Positions 52,364 to 62,941 of a stretch of DNA of 64,000 nt are shown in pieces (position 1 is the first letter of the stretch; every line of letters begins with the position of its first letter). This stretch comes from Canna indica. Lineage: Eukaryota; Streptophyta; Magnoliopsida; Zingiberales; Cannaceae. The translations under genes and the position numbers were made by a program. The notes under the pieces are model-generated. The model was given only the letters and a program-made list of their open reading frames with translations. It searched no databases and had not been told where the DNA came from. The stretch covers positions 42,989,501 through 43,053,500 of the forward strand of contig CP136898.1 of assembly GCA_034359265.1 (NCBI GenBank). Direction: 5' to 3'.

Positions 52364-52409
52364 ATCTCGTCGGGATCTCGTCCAATCTTGGATGAGATCC
52401 CGACGAGAT
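52364..52409. repeat. Perfect-looking hairpin near the left end of the hAT
   Basis: Arms of 22 bases, ATCTCGTCGGGATCTCGTCC... and its near complement ending GAGATCCCGACGAGAT, are separated by two bases. A smaller palindrome GCTATCTCG-T-CGAGATAGC lies at about 52273-52291. The CTCGTCG core is repeated throughout the left 150 bases. Confidence 0.8.
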
Positions 52410-52427
52410 AGGCGGTACAAGAAAAAA

Positions 52428-52493
52428 AAGGGCAGGATTCGAACCCTAGCCTGCGCAGTGGACCGGGAAAGGTTCCACCGCTGGGCCAGGGTT
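52428..52493 (-). ncRNA. Pol III-like box A/box B unit (tRNA- or SINE-like)
   Basis: On the minus strand TGGCCCAGCGGTGG (52475-52488) fits a box A and GGTTCGAATCC (52435-52445) is a perfect box B, about 30 bases apart, followed by a run of eight T (52424-52431 as A on the plus strand), a Pol III stop. The intervening bases do not fold into a normal tRNA. It may be a SINE head, a degenerate tRNA or part of the hAT terminus. Confidence 0.45.
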
Positions 52494-53139
52494 TTTTTTT
52501 GCGATTTTTTTCATTCAACTTGTTGATAAGGGGTATCTAAATTATTGATTTTTTTAAAAAAAACCTAACTTAAACCCTGCTTGATCGGCGCCTCTCTCGT
52601 TAACTCATCTTCTTCAATATTCTTCCTCCTTCCTCGCATCCCATCGGCGGCTCTCTCGGAAGCTTCCTCGCATCCCGTCGGCACCTCACTTCTCCGGCGA
52701 TGCTTTCCTATTTTCCAGCCAGGTATGTTCCGACGATCTTTTCTATTTTCCGCCATTTGAATATTTGATTCGCTATTCTAGAATCAAACAGAATCAGTTT
52801 GATTCCAGAACAGCTTTTGATTTCAGAATAGCTTAAGCTGTTCTGGTTTGATTTCAGAAACCAGAACAGCTAGTTGTTCTTGATTCCAAATTAGCTTAAA
52901 GTTGTTCTGGTTATTCGAGATCAGCTAAACTGTTCTGGAATTTGATTCCAGAAACCAGAACAGCTAAGTTATTCTGGTTTGATTTCACAGAACAACGAAG
53001 TTGTTCTGGAATCAGTTTGATTCCTTGTTTATGTTTGATAAGTTGATAGTATATTTGTATTGTTCTTGTTTAGTTGTGTTCATTTTGTATTGTGTATTTG
53101 TGTGCATTGTGCAATATTGTTTATATTGTGCAGTAAATT

Positions 53140-55713
53140 ATGGAGGGAGATTCCGGTGAAATGCCTTGTAATCCTTTTAAAGATCCTAAACGGAAATCGA
53201 ACTCGAAGGATATTGGTTGGAAATATGGATATTGGCCGGATTTAAACGAAAGATAATTGATTGCATGTTCACTTTGTGGTAACCAATTGAATGAGGGAAT
53301 CACAAGACTTAAACAACATTTGACGGGTGGTTATGGAGAAGTGAAAAAATGTGATAAAACCACAACGCTAATAATGAGAGAAATGCATGATGCCCTTGCA
53401 GCTAAGAGGAAGACACCATTTATTTTGGATGATGAACAAGAAGCAGTGGCACCAATAGACCATTCTACAGCTTTCAACTCTGTGCCAAGCTCGGGAACAA
53501 TTTACAAGAAGAAAAAAAAAGGATGCTATCTAGTTTGCAGCAATGTCACAAGTGCACATCACAAACCAAGATTGGTGGATTTCTACAGAGAACTCCAGAA
53601 GAAATTATGGATGAAAGACACTCTAAAGGTCCTAGCCAACAGACCATTGAAAGGTCTTTGAAGACAAAAGAGGCTATTGAAAAAGTTAACATGTACGTAG
53701 CCAACTTCTTCTATGAGAATATCATTCCTTTCAATGCGGCAAACTCAAGAAGCTATGAGTTGATGGTTGAAGGCATAGCACAAATTGGATCGGGCTACAA
53801 ACCACCCACATATCATGAGTTGCGGGTTCCTTTATCAAAAAAGGCAAAAGAACAAATTGGATGGTTGAAGATTTAAAGTGCAAACATGAAGAGATTTGGG
53901 AAAGGGATGGGTGTACTCTTATGTCAGATGGGTGGACAGACAGAAGAGGGAGACAATTGATAAATTTTCTTGTAAATAGTCCGCATGGGACTATTTTTCT
54001 TGGCTCTGTTGATGCTTCCAGTCAATGTCATGATGCTCAGATGTTGGTTGACTTACTTGAGAGCAAGATTGAAGAAATTGGCCCAAGTAATGTTGTTCAA
54101 GTTATCACCGATAATGTGCCCAACTATAAGGCATCGGGGAGATTGTTGGAGCAAAGGATGCCTACACTATTTTGGACCCCTTGTGCCGTACATTGCTTGG
54201 ACCTTATGTTGGAAGATGTGGGAAAAATGAAAGAATTCAAGCCTATAATCGCAAGAGCAAGATCCTTGACCACATTCATTAATAGACATGGTCTCCTTCT
54301 TGATGCGATGAGGGAGCACACTAACGGACATGATCTTGTTAGACCCGGGGCTACTAGATTTGCGACTGCATTTCTAATATTGTCATGTTTGAGAAAATTT
54401 AAACAAGAGTTGCAGCGGTTGTTTGTAAGGCAAGATTGGTTTGATTCAAAATTGTGCAAGACCGAAGCGGGAAAGAAAATTTATGACTTAATCCATGCGG
54501 TTAAATTATGGGAGGCAATTGAAGATTGCATTAGAGCATCACAGCCTCTACTTGTGATTTTGAGGATAGCAGATGGTGATGAAAAACTCGCTATGACAGA
54601 ATTAGTCATAGCAATGGGTGAAGCTAAGAGGAGGATCAAACAAGTCTTTGCCCACAAATCCACTCTGTGCAAGAAAGTCATTGATATCATTGAAAGTCGA
54701 TGGGAGTGTCAAATGGAAACACCATTATATGGTGCGGTTCTATTTCTCAATCCGGGCAAGTATTTTGACATCAAGAAAAATGATGCCGTGTACTCGGGGA
54801 AGCTACGTGAAGACTTCAATGATGTACTTGAGAAATTAGTGTTGGATGATACAATGCGATCCAAGATACTTCTAGATGCCGATATGTATGATGAAGATCG
54901 AGGGCCTTTTGCAAGAGAGATGGTGATCACAGAGCGCTCAAATAGGATTCCTCATAACTATATTGTGTATTATTTTATTTATTAATATTTATTGTCTTTA
55001 CATATTTTTGAATTTTAATATTTTATATTTTTAATGTTAGTTGAATGGTGGAAATCCTTCGGTGGACGTACTCCCGAGTTTTCAAAGTTTGCAAAGCGCG
55101 TTGTTAGTCTTTGTTGTTCGTCCTCCGGGTGTGAACGAAATTGGAGCACTTTTGAGTTTGTAAGTAACTAAGTATTTTATGCTTTTTTAGTACTTTCTTA
55201 GTAGTTATTACTTATTATTTTGTATAGATTCACACCAAGAAAAAAAATAGATTGTTGCACCAAAGATTGAATGATTTGGTGTATGTCCAATACAATCGAA
55301 AGATTGCCACGAGATTTCAAAAAGTTCGTGAAGGTGGCAAAAACTATGATCCACTAGTACTTGGCGATTTTGATTGGGGGACAAATACGTGGTTTAACAA
55401 TGATGATGGAGAGGATGATAGAATTCATTTTGAGCTTGTTGATGAAGCCATTGGTGCTTCAAATGCCCTTGAGGGTCGTAATTTTCCAAGGAGGCGTGGA
55501 GTTAATGAGTTTGTCACTTATAATCGACATCATCGTGGTTCTACTTCTACTTCAAGATTGGTGGATGAAAATTCAAGTGATGAAGGAGAAGAAGAGATAT
55601 TTTCAAATGATGATGAAGACATTGAAGATGATTTTGGGCTCAAACCAACTACTCCTCCAATGGATAATACCCCTAATGAAGACATTCAAGATGATTTTGA
55701 TAATCTTTTTTAG
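53140..55713 (+). pseudogene. hAT transposase (BED finger, DUF659, C-terminal dimerisation), frameshifted
   Basis: ATG 53140 starts MEGDSGEMPCNPFKDPKRKS; TAA at 53254-53256 interrupts before the BED-type finger (CSLCG...RLKQHL). A frameshift lies at the A-run near 53515 and another near 53860. Then DUF659 with GCTLMSDGWTDRRGR (catalytic Asp, about 53915), VVQVITDNVPNYKASG (Asp, about 54110) and CAVHCLDLMLEDVGK. After probable introns (about 54960-55040 and 55161-55228, GTAAGT...TATAG) the hAT dimerisation region reads VEWWKSFGGRTPEFSKFAKR, CERNWSTFEFIHTKKKNRL and LNDLVYVQYN, ending with an acidic tail and DNLF at 55713. Two frameshifts and one stop make it inactive as written. Confidence 0.87.
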
Positions 55714-56044
55714 ATTGGAGATTTGGAGTTAATTTGTTAATTGTTAAGACTTGTTTACTCATGATTGTGATGACTTTAGCTACTTGATGTTTTATGGTTC
55801 ATGCTATGTGAATTCGATTTTTGTATATTCTATGTTTGCTACTTTGCTATGTGGGTGGTTTGTATATTCTATGTTTGCTACATTGCTATGTGCAATGTCA
55901 CAAGTGATGACTTTCAATGCTATATTTATATATATATATTATAATTTATATTTATAATATATATTATATTGTTGATATATCGCGACGCAAACGATATATC
56001 TATATCAAGGCTCGCTACCACGAAATTTCTTTGGTCGCGATAAT
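55714..56044. other. 3' flank and right end of the hAT
   Basis: No gene. A 40-base piece (TTTGTATATTCTATGTTTGC...) is repeated in tandem at about 55817 and 55859. TA-rich sequence follows near 55921-55976, then GATATATCGCGACGCAAACG toward the tentative terminus at 56044. Confidence 0.6.
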
Positions 56045-56747
56045 AAGCTTGGCACATTCTCACGAAGGTAAGCACATCCATCTTGGCACCCAGACGAAGT
56101 ATCCTAAGGGAGTGGTTCCATGGGAGTTTGCCCAGGTCCTATTTTCTGGCCTGATAACCGGCTTGAGTAAGTCTTTGTCGGAGGAGTCCGAGGCTTGGTT
56201 CCAGGAGAGTGGGCTGCTGAGGCTTGAGCTTGCTTAGGTGAAGAAGGCCCTAGAGGTGAAGGTTGGCAAGATTGCACGTTTAAATGCTCGGGTGAAGGAG
56301 ATGGAGGGTCGGTCCAGTGTGAAACTAGAAAAACTCTATCATGACCTTTGCCGCCGCAAATGGCGGAGGGTTCTCATTTAAGGGTCGAGGTCGCCAGAGC
56401 CAAAATGGAGAAGTGAAAGTTAATGGTGCGGGACCTTGAGGGCGAGGTGAGTCGTTTCTGGGATGCGGCCCTCAACATGTACGTCGAAGGATTTAATATG
56501 GCGATTGAGCAGGCCAAGCTTTTTGCTAATGAGGTTGATTTTTCTGGAGCCGAACTCCTTAAGGAGGTATGGGACAGTGTCCTGGTGAGTCTCGAGGCCG
56601 AGGAGGAGTTATTTGGGCCGCCTGGAGAAGGACTTCTAGCTGCAGCTCCAGAGCAATGTTGCATTCTCCAATGGATGGGGATGCTCCGAGGGAGGATGCC
56701 CTTGTTGCGTCCGTTGAGGCCGACATGACCCTTCCACGGTAAGTGTT
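56045..56747 (+). pseudogene. Element-derived coding scrap with coiled-coil part, right of the hAT
   Basis: Reads SLAHSHEGKHIHLGTQTKYP, KGVVPWEFAQVLFSGLITGL, SKSLSEESEAWFQESGLLRL, then, after stops, VKKALEVKVGKIARLNARVK (coiled-coil like). Another frame from 56423 reads MVRDLEGEVSRFWDAALNMY, VEGFNMAIEQAKLFANEVDF and SGAELLKEVWDSVLVSLEAE. This has the look of the C-terminal half of uncharacterised plant gypsy-type transposon proteins. It ends at the LTR start at 56748. No function is claimed. Confidence 0.4.
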
Positions 56748-57585
56748 TGTAATACCCAAGAATTTCTAAATTTAAATTTTTTGGTTAAGCGGGCCGGTTC
56801 GGGGACGAGCCGAGTTGAGTCGCGAGATCGTCGCGACTAGAAGGTATGGTCGAGTAAGTACTAAATTGCATGGCTTTATAAATATGTACTTTTATATATT
56901 GGTCTCTTGTTGGGTTAGAATCGGGTTCGTGGGTTTAATTAAAACTCATATTGGATGCGGATAGAGCTAACTTAATATGTTTAAATGAGAGGGGCATTGT
57001 TGTAAAAAAAAAAAAGTAAAAAAAAAACAAAAAAAAAACTATATAAACCCTCACCAAGCCGCCGAACGGCTCAAGGGAGCCACACACACAGCAAGGGGAG
57101 GCGAGTAGAGAGAGGGGGAGAGGAGGCGGTGCCGGAGCTAGGAGTCGTTTCCAGAGTTCGAAGCCGCGTCTTCTCGTTTTTCCTTCTCTTCCATCTTGAG
57201 GTGAGTAGATTTAGGCATTCTTTCCCCTAATTCTTGATTCTTGTCGATGTCCTCATGACTTGGGGATTTTCATCGATTTTTGACTCATTTTCTCGTATTG
57301 GATCGATTATTTCTTGATTGAACCATGTTATTTATCCTTTGAATTAATTGTTCTTTTTATTCATTTCTCTCTCTGCATCGTACCCCCCCCCTCCCCTTTG
57401 TTACCATCGGCTGCAGTGCCGACCGGCACAATAGCCTCTCGGTCGCTGCCAGGCGTAGGCGGCCACTGCCGCGCGACAGCCCCTTGAGGGCAGTCGTGAG
57501 TCGTGCGAGGCTAAGGGGCCATCACCGCCGCGTGGTGGTGGCGGTGCATCGTAGACGCCAGCGCCAGCTCTGCCCGGTGACCCGA
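56748..57585 (+). repeat. Gypsy LTR fragment (first copy)
   Basis: Starts TGTAATACCCAAGAATTTC, the usual opening of Tekay/Del-type LTRs. It contains TATATAAA at 57040-57047, a GC-rich leader part and the shared block GAGGTGAGTAG near 57197. It is cut off at 57585, where a second LTR start (TGTAATATCCTAGA) follows. Its 3' part is missing. Confidence 0.65.
57040..57047 (+). promoter_or_regulatory. TATA box of the gypsy LTR fragment
   Basis: TATATAAA after a long A-tract. The second LTR copy lacks this U3 portion. Confidence 0.55.
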
Positions 57586-59943
57586 TGTAATATCCTAGAT
57601 TTTTTTTTTATTTTTCCTTTATTATTTGTGTTTGCCAGTCTAGCGGGCCGCCGAGCCAAGTTGCAGCCGACGAGCCTCCTTCCCCTTTCCCTCCCCTATG
57701 GAGCCAAGCAGAGAGGAGCCGCCTGATGCCGAGCCGCCGCCCCCCTCTCTCTCTTTCCCACTCATCAAACCGATGGCTTGAAGTGGAGCTGCGCCCCCTC
57801 TTCTCCCTTCTTTGAGCCAAGAATCTTTTTGGAGCCGGATTCGAAGGCCGTTGACCGAAAATTCTTCTCTAATCCTCCTTTCTATTTAGGTGAGTAGTTT
57901 TACCCCTCTTTCTTCTCGGGTTTCCTTTGAATTCTTGAAGCCGTTCTTGAAGACAATATGTTCTTGATTGGTTTTTCGACGATCTCTTGAATTATCACCG
58001 TTCTTTTTGTTTACCATGCTTGAGGAGGCCCTAAACCATCCCCTATGGGGCTCAACAACCCTAGGACGATCCTAGGGGTGCTCGGCCATGGTGGAGATGA
58101 GGGTGCCCTCTAAGTGTTTGATAAAATGCTTAAGAGAGGTTTTGTTGTGTTCTTGAGATCTATGCCTTAAATCGTTTGTTAATTTAGGTTCCTACATGCC
58201 AAAGCAAGCCTTGCAATTAATCTATGATTTTTGGATAGAATTCATGTGTTACAAGTTAAGATCTTGATGTTGATGCCATGTACGTGTAATCTTGAGATGA
58301 GTTCTTGATATTGATACTTGATTCTTGTTTAAAGATGATGATTGATACTTGTTTGCTTGTTTAATGCATAGAATAATTGTTAGATTATCTCAAGATTAGT
58401 ATTCTGTTTTGGTGATAATTAGAGATCTAATTTTTGTAAATTTCGAATTTATTTCCATGTCATGCTGAAAAATTAATCTTGCTGGAATTTCATGCTGAGT
58501 TGATGAATATGTGTTGTTTTTTGAAATAGTTGTTGTGGTGTGTGTATTTTTCTGAACATAGTAGTGTAATCTATTATTTCGACCAAAAAATATAGTTTGG
58601 AAACATAGGGCACACTTTGCAGACCAGATTTGGATTTGATACATCAGTTTTGGGCACAATAGTAAGCTAAAATAAAATCCTAAAACAAAATCCTAATCTT
58701 GGTGATCTAAATTTTAATTATATAATTAAAATTGAGCAAGGGGTCAGCATAATATGTCATGAATCAACAAATAAACTTTATGCATGAAATAAAACCACAC
58801 GAGTTTATGATATTACGGGTCTAAGAGTTGGGGTCATGTATTGGAGTGTTGAGACGCTTCCCAATAAGAACACCCCTAGGATACCGTAGGAGAGACTTGA
58901 CTTATGTCATATTGCATCATACCTTTATGAATGGCAGAAAAGCTCATTCAGGAGCCGAATTGTGGGCTAGGCCCGGAAGATTGGATGGCTAATTCCCAAC
59001 CTGTGTTAAAGGAATAAGTTTGGATGAGCAAATCCCGATTGTTCCGGTATGACCTCGTGGAATAAGTTCGGACAGACAAATCTCGATTATTCCTATGATA
59101 TCCTAAATGGGTAAGTTCGGACGGGAAAATCCCAATTATCCCTGCGATATCTTAAAGGGACAAGTTCGGATGGGCGAATCCCGATTCTTCCTTCGCATCT
59201 CGTGGAGCAATTTCGGATGGGCCAATCCCGATTGCTCCCGAGTTTCTTTATATTAGGATAAGTTCGGATGGACCAATCCCATCTATCCTAGTATGTGTTG
59301 TTACTTTAGGGCATGGTAGGCTTAGGCCTATTGCTCTCACTATTTGGGTGTTGGTTGCTTTCAGGCATGTGGTGGCCAGATGGCCTGATAACTAGTCACT
59401 TCCTTGTGACCTTTCCTGCTTGAGTTAGGTGTTTGCATTTATGCTTTATATATGTGTTTGGTTTTTCGTGGGGGTTGGTAAAACTGCTCACTGAGTTCTT
59501 TGAACTCACCCGTTGTCATTATTTTTGTTTTGCAAAGCCCGACTAGTGAGGTGGGCTGAAGCACTTGGTGCGGCTGGAGGGCAGATGAGCCATATTGATC
59601 TCATAGCAATCCTAGTTAGGGGTCGTAGTCGAGTCTATAGTAGTTTTGATCATGCACTTGTTATTTGATGTTTTAGAGTTGTAGTCCCATGGGGATATTC
59701 ATGTTTTTATTCAGATTTTATTTGTTAAAAGAATTATTGTGCTTTGGTTAAATTATTTTCACACTTGAACTATTTGTTAAAAACCTTGATGTTTTGAAAT
59801 AAAAAAATCTATTTTGGTTGTTTTGATTAATAAAAGCTGTTGTTTATTCTGCTATTTTTATGAGTTGGCATTTGCATCAGTTAGGCTGTGGCGTATACGC
59901 ACGTATACCCTGGCCGGTCATGTGACCCTAAATTTGGGGCATG
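57586..59943 (+). repeat. 5' LTR of the gypsy element
   Basis: Starts TGTAATATCCTAGATTTTTT and aligns by eye with 56748 at its start, at AGCGGGCC and at AGGTGAGTAG, but without the TATA-bearing U3 part. Tekay-like landmarks are ACTGCTCACTGAGTT (about 59490), TTTGAACTCACCCG and the TACGCACGTATACC...GTGACCCTA end near 59900-59930. Expected terminal ...CA and primer site are missing after GGGGCATG (59943). Confidence 0.68.
59011..59300. repeat. Tandem repeat of about 49 bp, six copies, in the gypsy LTR
   Basis: Units of the form GGATAAGTTCGGATGGGCAA + ATCCCGATTGTTCC start at about 59011, 59059, 59108, 59157, 59203 and 59256. They are imperfect; a further decayed unit may precede them near 58970. 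Confidence 0.82.
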
Positions 59944-60780
59944 GGAGACCACCGCAGGCTCGGGAGGAGGTGGGACAGGATCCCATGATTGTACAGTTGC
60001 AGGCTCGAGTGGCTGAGCTGATCGAGGCACTCCATAGGGAGCTTGGTTGTTCTTCTGAGACGACCGCTCGACTGATCAGGTTACAGCTGAGAGGTCCAAC
60101 CAATGATTAACTTCACATCTGGAGGGACCGTAGAGTAGTAGATCCACCACCCCTACTTGGGAGGAGTTTAGAGCTATTTTGGTGGTGAAGTACCTGCCAT
60201 TGAGCATCCGGGACAAACAGGCGAAAGAGTTCGAGCTACTGCGTCAAACTGGCAGTATGTCAGTGATGGACTATGAGATGGAGTTCACACGACTCTTGAA
60301 GTACCATCCCACCTTCATAGCCACGGAGATCGCCATGGTCAAGAGGTTTGTCGAGAGGCTGAGGCCGCAAATCGCCAGACTCATCCATTACACGGATGAC
60401 ACTTCTTTTGCTCGGGTTGTAGATGAGGCGTTCCATAAGGAGGCACTGGTACCGATAGACAGACATGATGGTCCCCAAAAGAAAAAGTTTTGGCCTCAGC
60501 CTTCAGGGGTTGGCCAGCTCACTCTGAGGGTACTCTCAGGATAGTGGATCTGCAGTAGGGCGGAGGTCATAATAGTTCCAGAGACCACAGGGGTTCACGA
60601 CCAGAGGTGTCATCTGGAGGTTCGCAGTGGAGGCCTAGTCTGCAGTCGTGTAACCAATGCCACTGGAAGCACTGGGGAGCTTGCTAGGGTCGTTCAGAGG
60701 TATGTTTCAGCTGTGGGAAGATTGGACACTACAAAAAGGATTGTCTGGGCAAGAGCGGTCAGTAGCCTGATCAGACTAGA
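59944..60780 (+). pseudogene. gag of the gypsy element
   Basis: Broken over several frames. It begins near RPPQAREEVGQDP with no start codon. The middle of the capsid domain is shortened: LQLRGPTND then a stop, resuming at TWEEFRAILVVKYLPLSIRD and KQAKEFELLRQTGSMSVMDY, a clear Retrotrans_gag signature. The C-terminus has the paired zinc-binding pattern of chromoviruses: CNQCHWKHWGAC (about 60655, followed by TAG) and a canonical knuckle CFSCGKIGHYKKDC at 60703-60744. Confidence 0.82.
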
Positions 60781-60829
60781 GGAAAGGCACCGATGTTAGT
60801 GGGTTCCATGGCTCAGAGGGGTCAGACTC

Positions 60830-61243
60830 ATGGGAGGAGGCCAGCGAGCTGGTTGTTCAAAGAGGCCCGCTGCACGGGTGTTTGCTATGAACCAAGAGGG
60901 CGCTGAGGCGTCTAGGGTAGTAGTGTCAGGTAATCTTACTATTGGTTCCGCTATTGCATACGTCTTGTTTGATTCGGGTACTACGTACTCTTTTGTATCT
61001 GCATTGTTTGCTGCTAAGTTGTCAGGGAAACCCTCTGTGTTTGATTTGCCTCTTGTGGTGTCTACGCCTACGAGCATTTTTGTGTTGGCAGAGACAATCT
61101 TTCGGGGCTGCGAGGTTGTCGTGTGTGGGCATGTGTTGATGGCCGAATTGACACTCCTGCCGATGCTGGAGCTTGATGTAATTTTGGACATGGACTGGTT
61201 GGCGAACCATTTCACCTCAGTGGATTGCAGGGCAAGATTGTAA
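60830..61243 (+). pseudogene. Protease of the gypsy element
   Basis: RVP_2-type aspartic protease. The catalytic motif is intact in VLFDSGTTYSFVSALFAAKL (about 60964). It continues through GHVLMAELTLLPMLELDVIL and DMDWLANHFTSVDC, the standard end. The segment is open but stops at 61241-61243, before RT. It is in frame with the second gag segment. Confidence 0.82.
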
Positions 61244-61362
61244 CCTGCAGTAAGCCTGGGTTACCCTAGTTTACCTTCTAGGGTAAGGGAAGGGGAGATT
61301 CACTGGTATCGATTTTAGCTCTCAAGGTTCGAAAGCTACTTCTGGGCGGTTGCCATTCCTTC

Positions 61363-62460
61363 TTGGCCTTTGTGTTTGTGGCAGAGGAAGACGTAGGTGC
61401 GGCTAGGGACATAGGGGGGACGCTTGTGGTATGCGAGTTCTCTGATGTGTTCCTAGAGGAGTTGCCAGGGTTGCCTCCAGAGAGGGAGATCAAATTTTGT
61501 ATTGATTTGCAGCCAGGGATGAAGCCGACCTCCATTCCATCATATCGGATGACACCAGCTGAGTTGAGGGAGTTGAAGTCCCAGTTGCAGGAGCTACTTG
61601 AGTTGGGCTTCATTCGCCCAAGTGTTTCGCTTTGGGGTGCTCCAGTGCTCTTTGTGAAAAATAAAGATGGGTTTAAGTGGATGTGCATTGATTACCGAAA
61701 GCTTAACAAGGTAACGATGAAGAATCGGTACCCGCTGCCCAGGATTGATGATTTATTTGATCAGCTTCAAGGAGCTCAGTGGTTTTCTAAGATTGACCTG
61801 CGATCAGGGTACCATTAGTTGAGGATCCGAGACAGTGACATCCCCAAGACTGCTTTCAGGTCGAGGTATGGGCACTTTCAGTTCCTAGTAATGTCCTTCG
61901 GGCTGACTAATGCACCTGCAGCATTTATGGATCCGATGAACCGAGTGTTCAGGGAATAGTTGGATAAAATTATAATAGTGTTTATTGATGACATCTTGAT
62001 TTATTCCAGGAGCAGGGAGGAGCATACTGAGCACTTGAGGGTAGTTCTGGAAACTCTCAGGGAGCACAGATTGTATGCCAAATTCTCCAAGTGTGAGTTC
62101 TGGTTGGAGAATGTAGGGTTCCTTGGCCATATGGTGACCAAGAAAGGAATAAAAGTGGACCCTGCAAAGATAGAAGCAGTTCGAAATTGGAAGAGGCCGA
62201 CTAATGTCTCTGAAATTTGCAGTTTCCTGGGGTTGGCAGGTTATTACAAAAAAATTGTGAAGAATTTCTCTAAAATTACAGCGCTATTGACCTGCCTGAC
62301 TCAGAAGAAGGTCAAGTTCGAGTGAGATAGTAAATGCGAGGAGAGCTTTCTAAAGCTGAAGGACCGCTTGACATCGGCACCAGTTCCAGTAGTATCCCCG
62401 GGCTCAGGAGGATTTGTTGTTTATTGTGATGCCTCCCGGGTTGGCTTGGGTTGTGTGTTG
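61363..62460 (+). pseudogene. Reverse transcriptase of the gypsy element
   Basis: RVT_1-type [22 protein letters not shown] is the classic lead-in. It continues [40 protein letters not shown] and KIDLRSGYH with the first catalytic Asp, then TAG at 61816-61818. Then come [21 protein letters not shown] at 61957-61959, and the catalytic FIDD in [10 protein letters not shown] (about 61981). Next are [20 protein letters not shown] and [20 protein letters not shown], with TGA at 62323-62325 at a Trp position. Catalytic residues are intact, but three stops break the frame. Confidence 0.87.
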
Positions 62461-62880
62461 ATGCAAAATGGCAGTTGAAGGTTCACGAGAAGAATTACCC
62501 TACTCATGACCTTGAGCTAGCAACGGTGGTGTTCGCATTAAAGTTGTGGTGTCACTACCTTTATGATGAGGCTTGTGAGATATACACTGATCATAAGAGC
62601 CTCTAGTATTTGCTCACTCAGAAGGAGTTGAATCTGAGGCAGAGAAGATGACTTAACCTATTGAAGGACTATGACTGCACGATCATGTACCATCCGGGGA
62701 AGGCTAACGTGGTAGCTGATGCTTTGAGCACAAAGTCTATGGGTAGTCTGGCGCATTTGGCAATTAGAAGGAGGCCGTTGGCCCAGGATTTGGCCATATG
62801 TTTGGATGGTGGGGCAATCTTATCAGTGTCAGCTTCTGGTGCGTTGGTAGCTCACCTAGGGTGTAGTCCACCTTGGTAGA
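62400..62880 (+). pseudogene. RNase H region of the gypsy element
   Basis: [18 protein letters not shown] gives the first acidic residue. A short deletion with frameshift at about 62472 removes the usual AYASRQL-type stretch, so the text resumes as [20 protein letters not shown] (Glu). It then reads EIYTDHKSL followed by a stop, and DYDCTIMYHPGKANVVADAL. The open piece from 62661 ends at 62879. The order and spacing are those of RT_RNaseH in gypsy elements. Confidence 0.8.
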
Positions 62881-62941
62881 CATGTTGCGAGCAGCGTAGG
62901 AGGAGGATGCTTTTTGTGCTCTCACTAAGGATCTGCCCAGG

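Larger units (their letters stand above)
52262..56044 (+). mobile_element. hAT transposon with broken transposase gene
   Basis: Contains a hAT transposase gene (53140-55713). Ends are tentative: AAGCTT stands on both sides (52256-52261 and 56045-56050), six of an expected eight duplicated bases. The ends ATCATCTCGTCGC and, inverted, ATTATCGCGACCA agree at about 8 of 13 positions. Both ends have clustered CGAGATA, GATATATCG and similar palindromic motifs. The element interrupts older coding-like DNA. Confidence 0.6.

Noticed and set aside
55751..55957. 68-codon Phe/Tyr-rich ORF after the hAT transposase
   Set aside because: AT-rich tandem repeat in the 3' flank; no support as a gene.
57484..57820. 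Arg-rich ORFs on both strands in the gypsy LTRs
   Set aside because: GC-rich LTR leader sequence; no conserved content.
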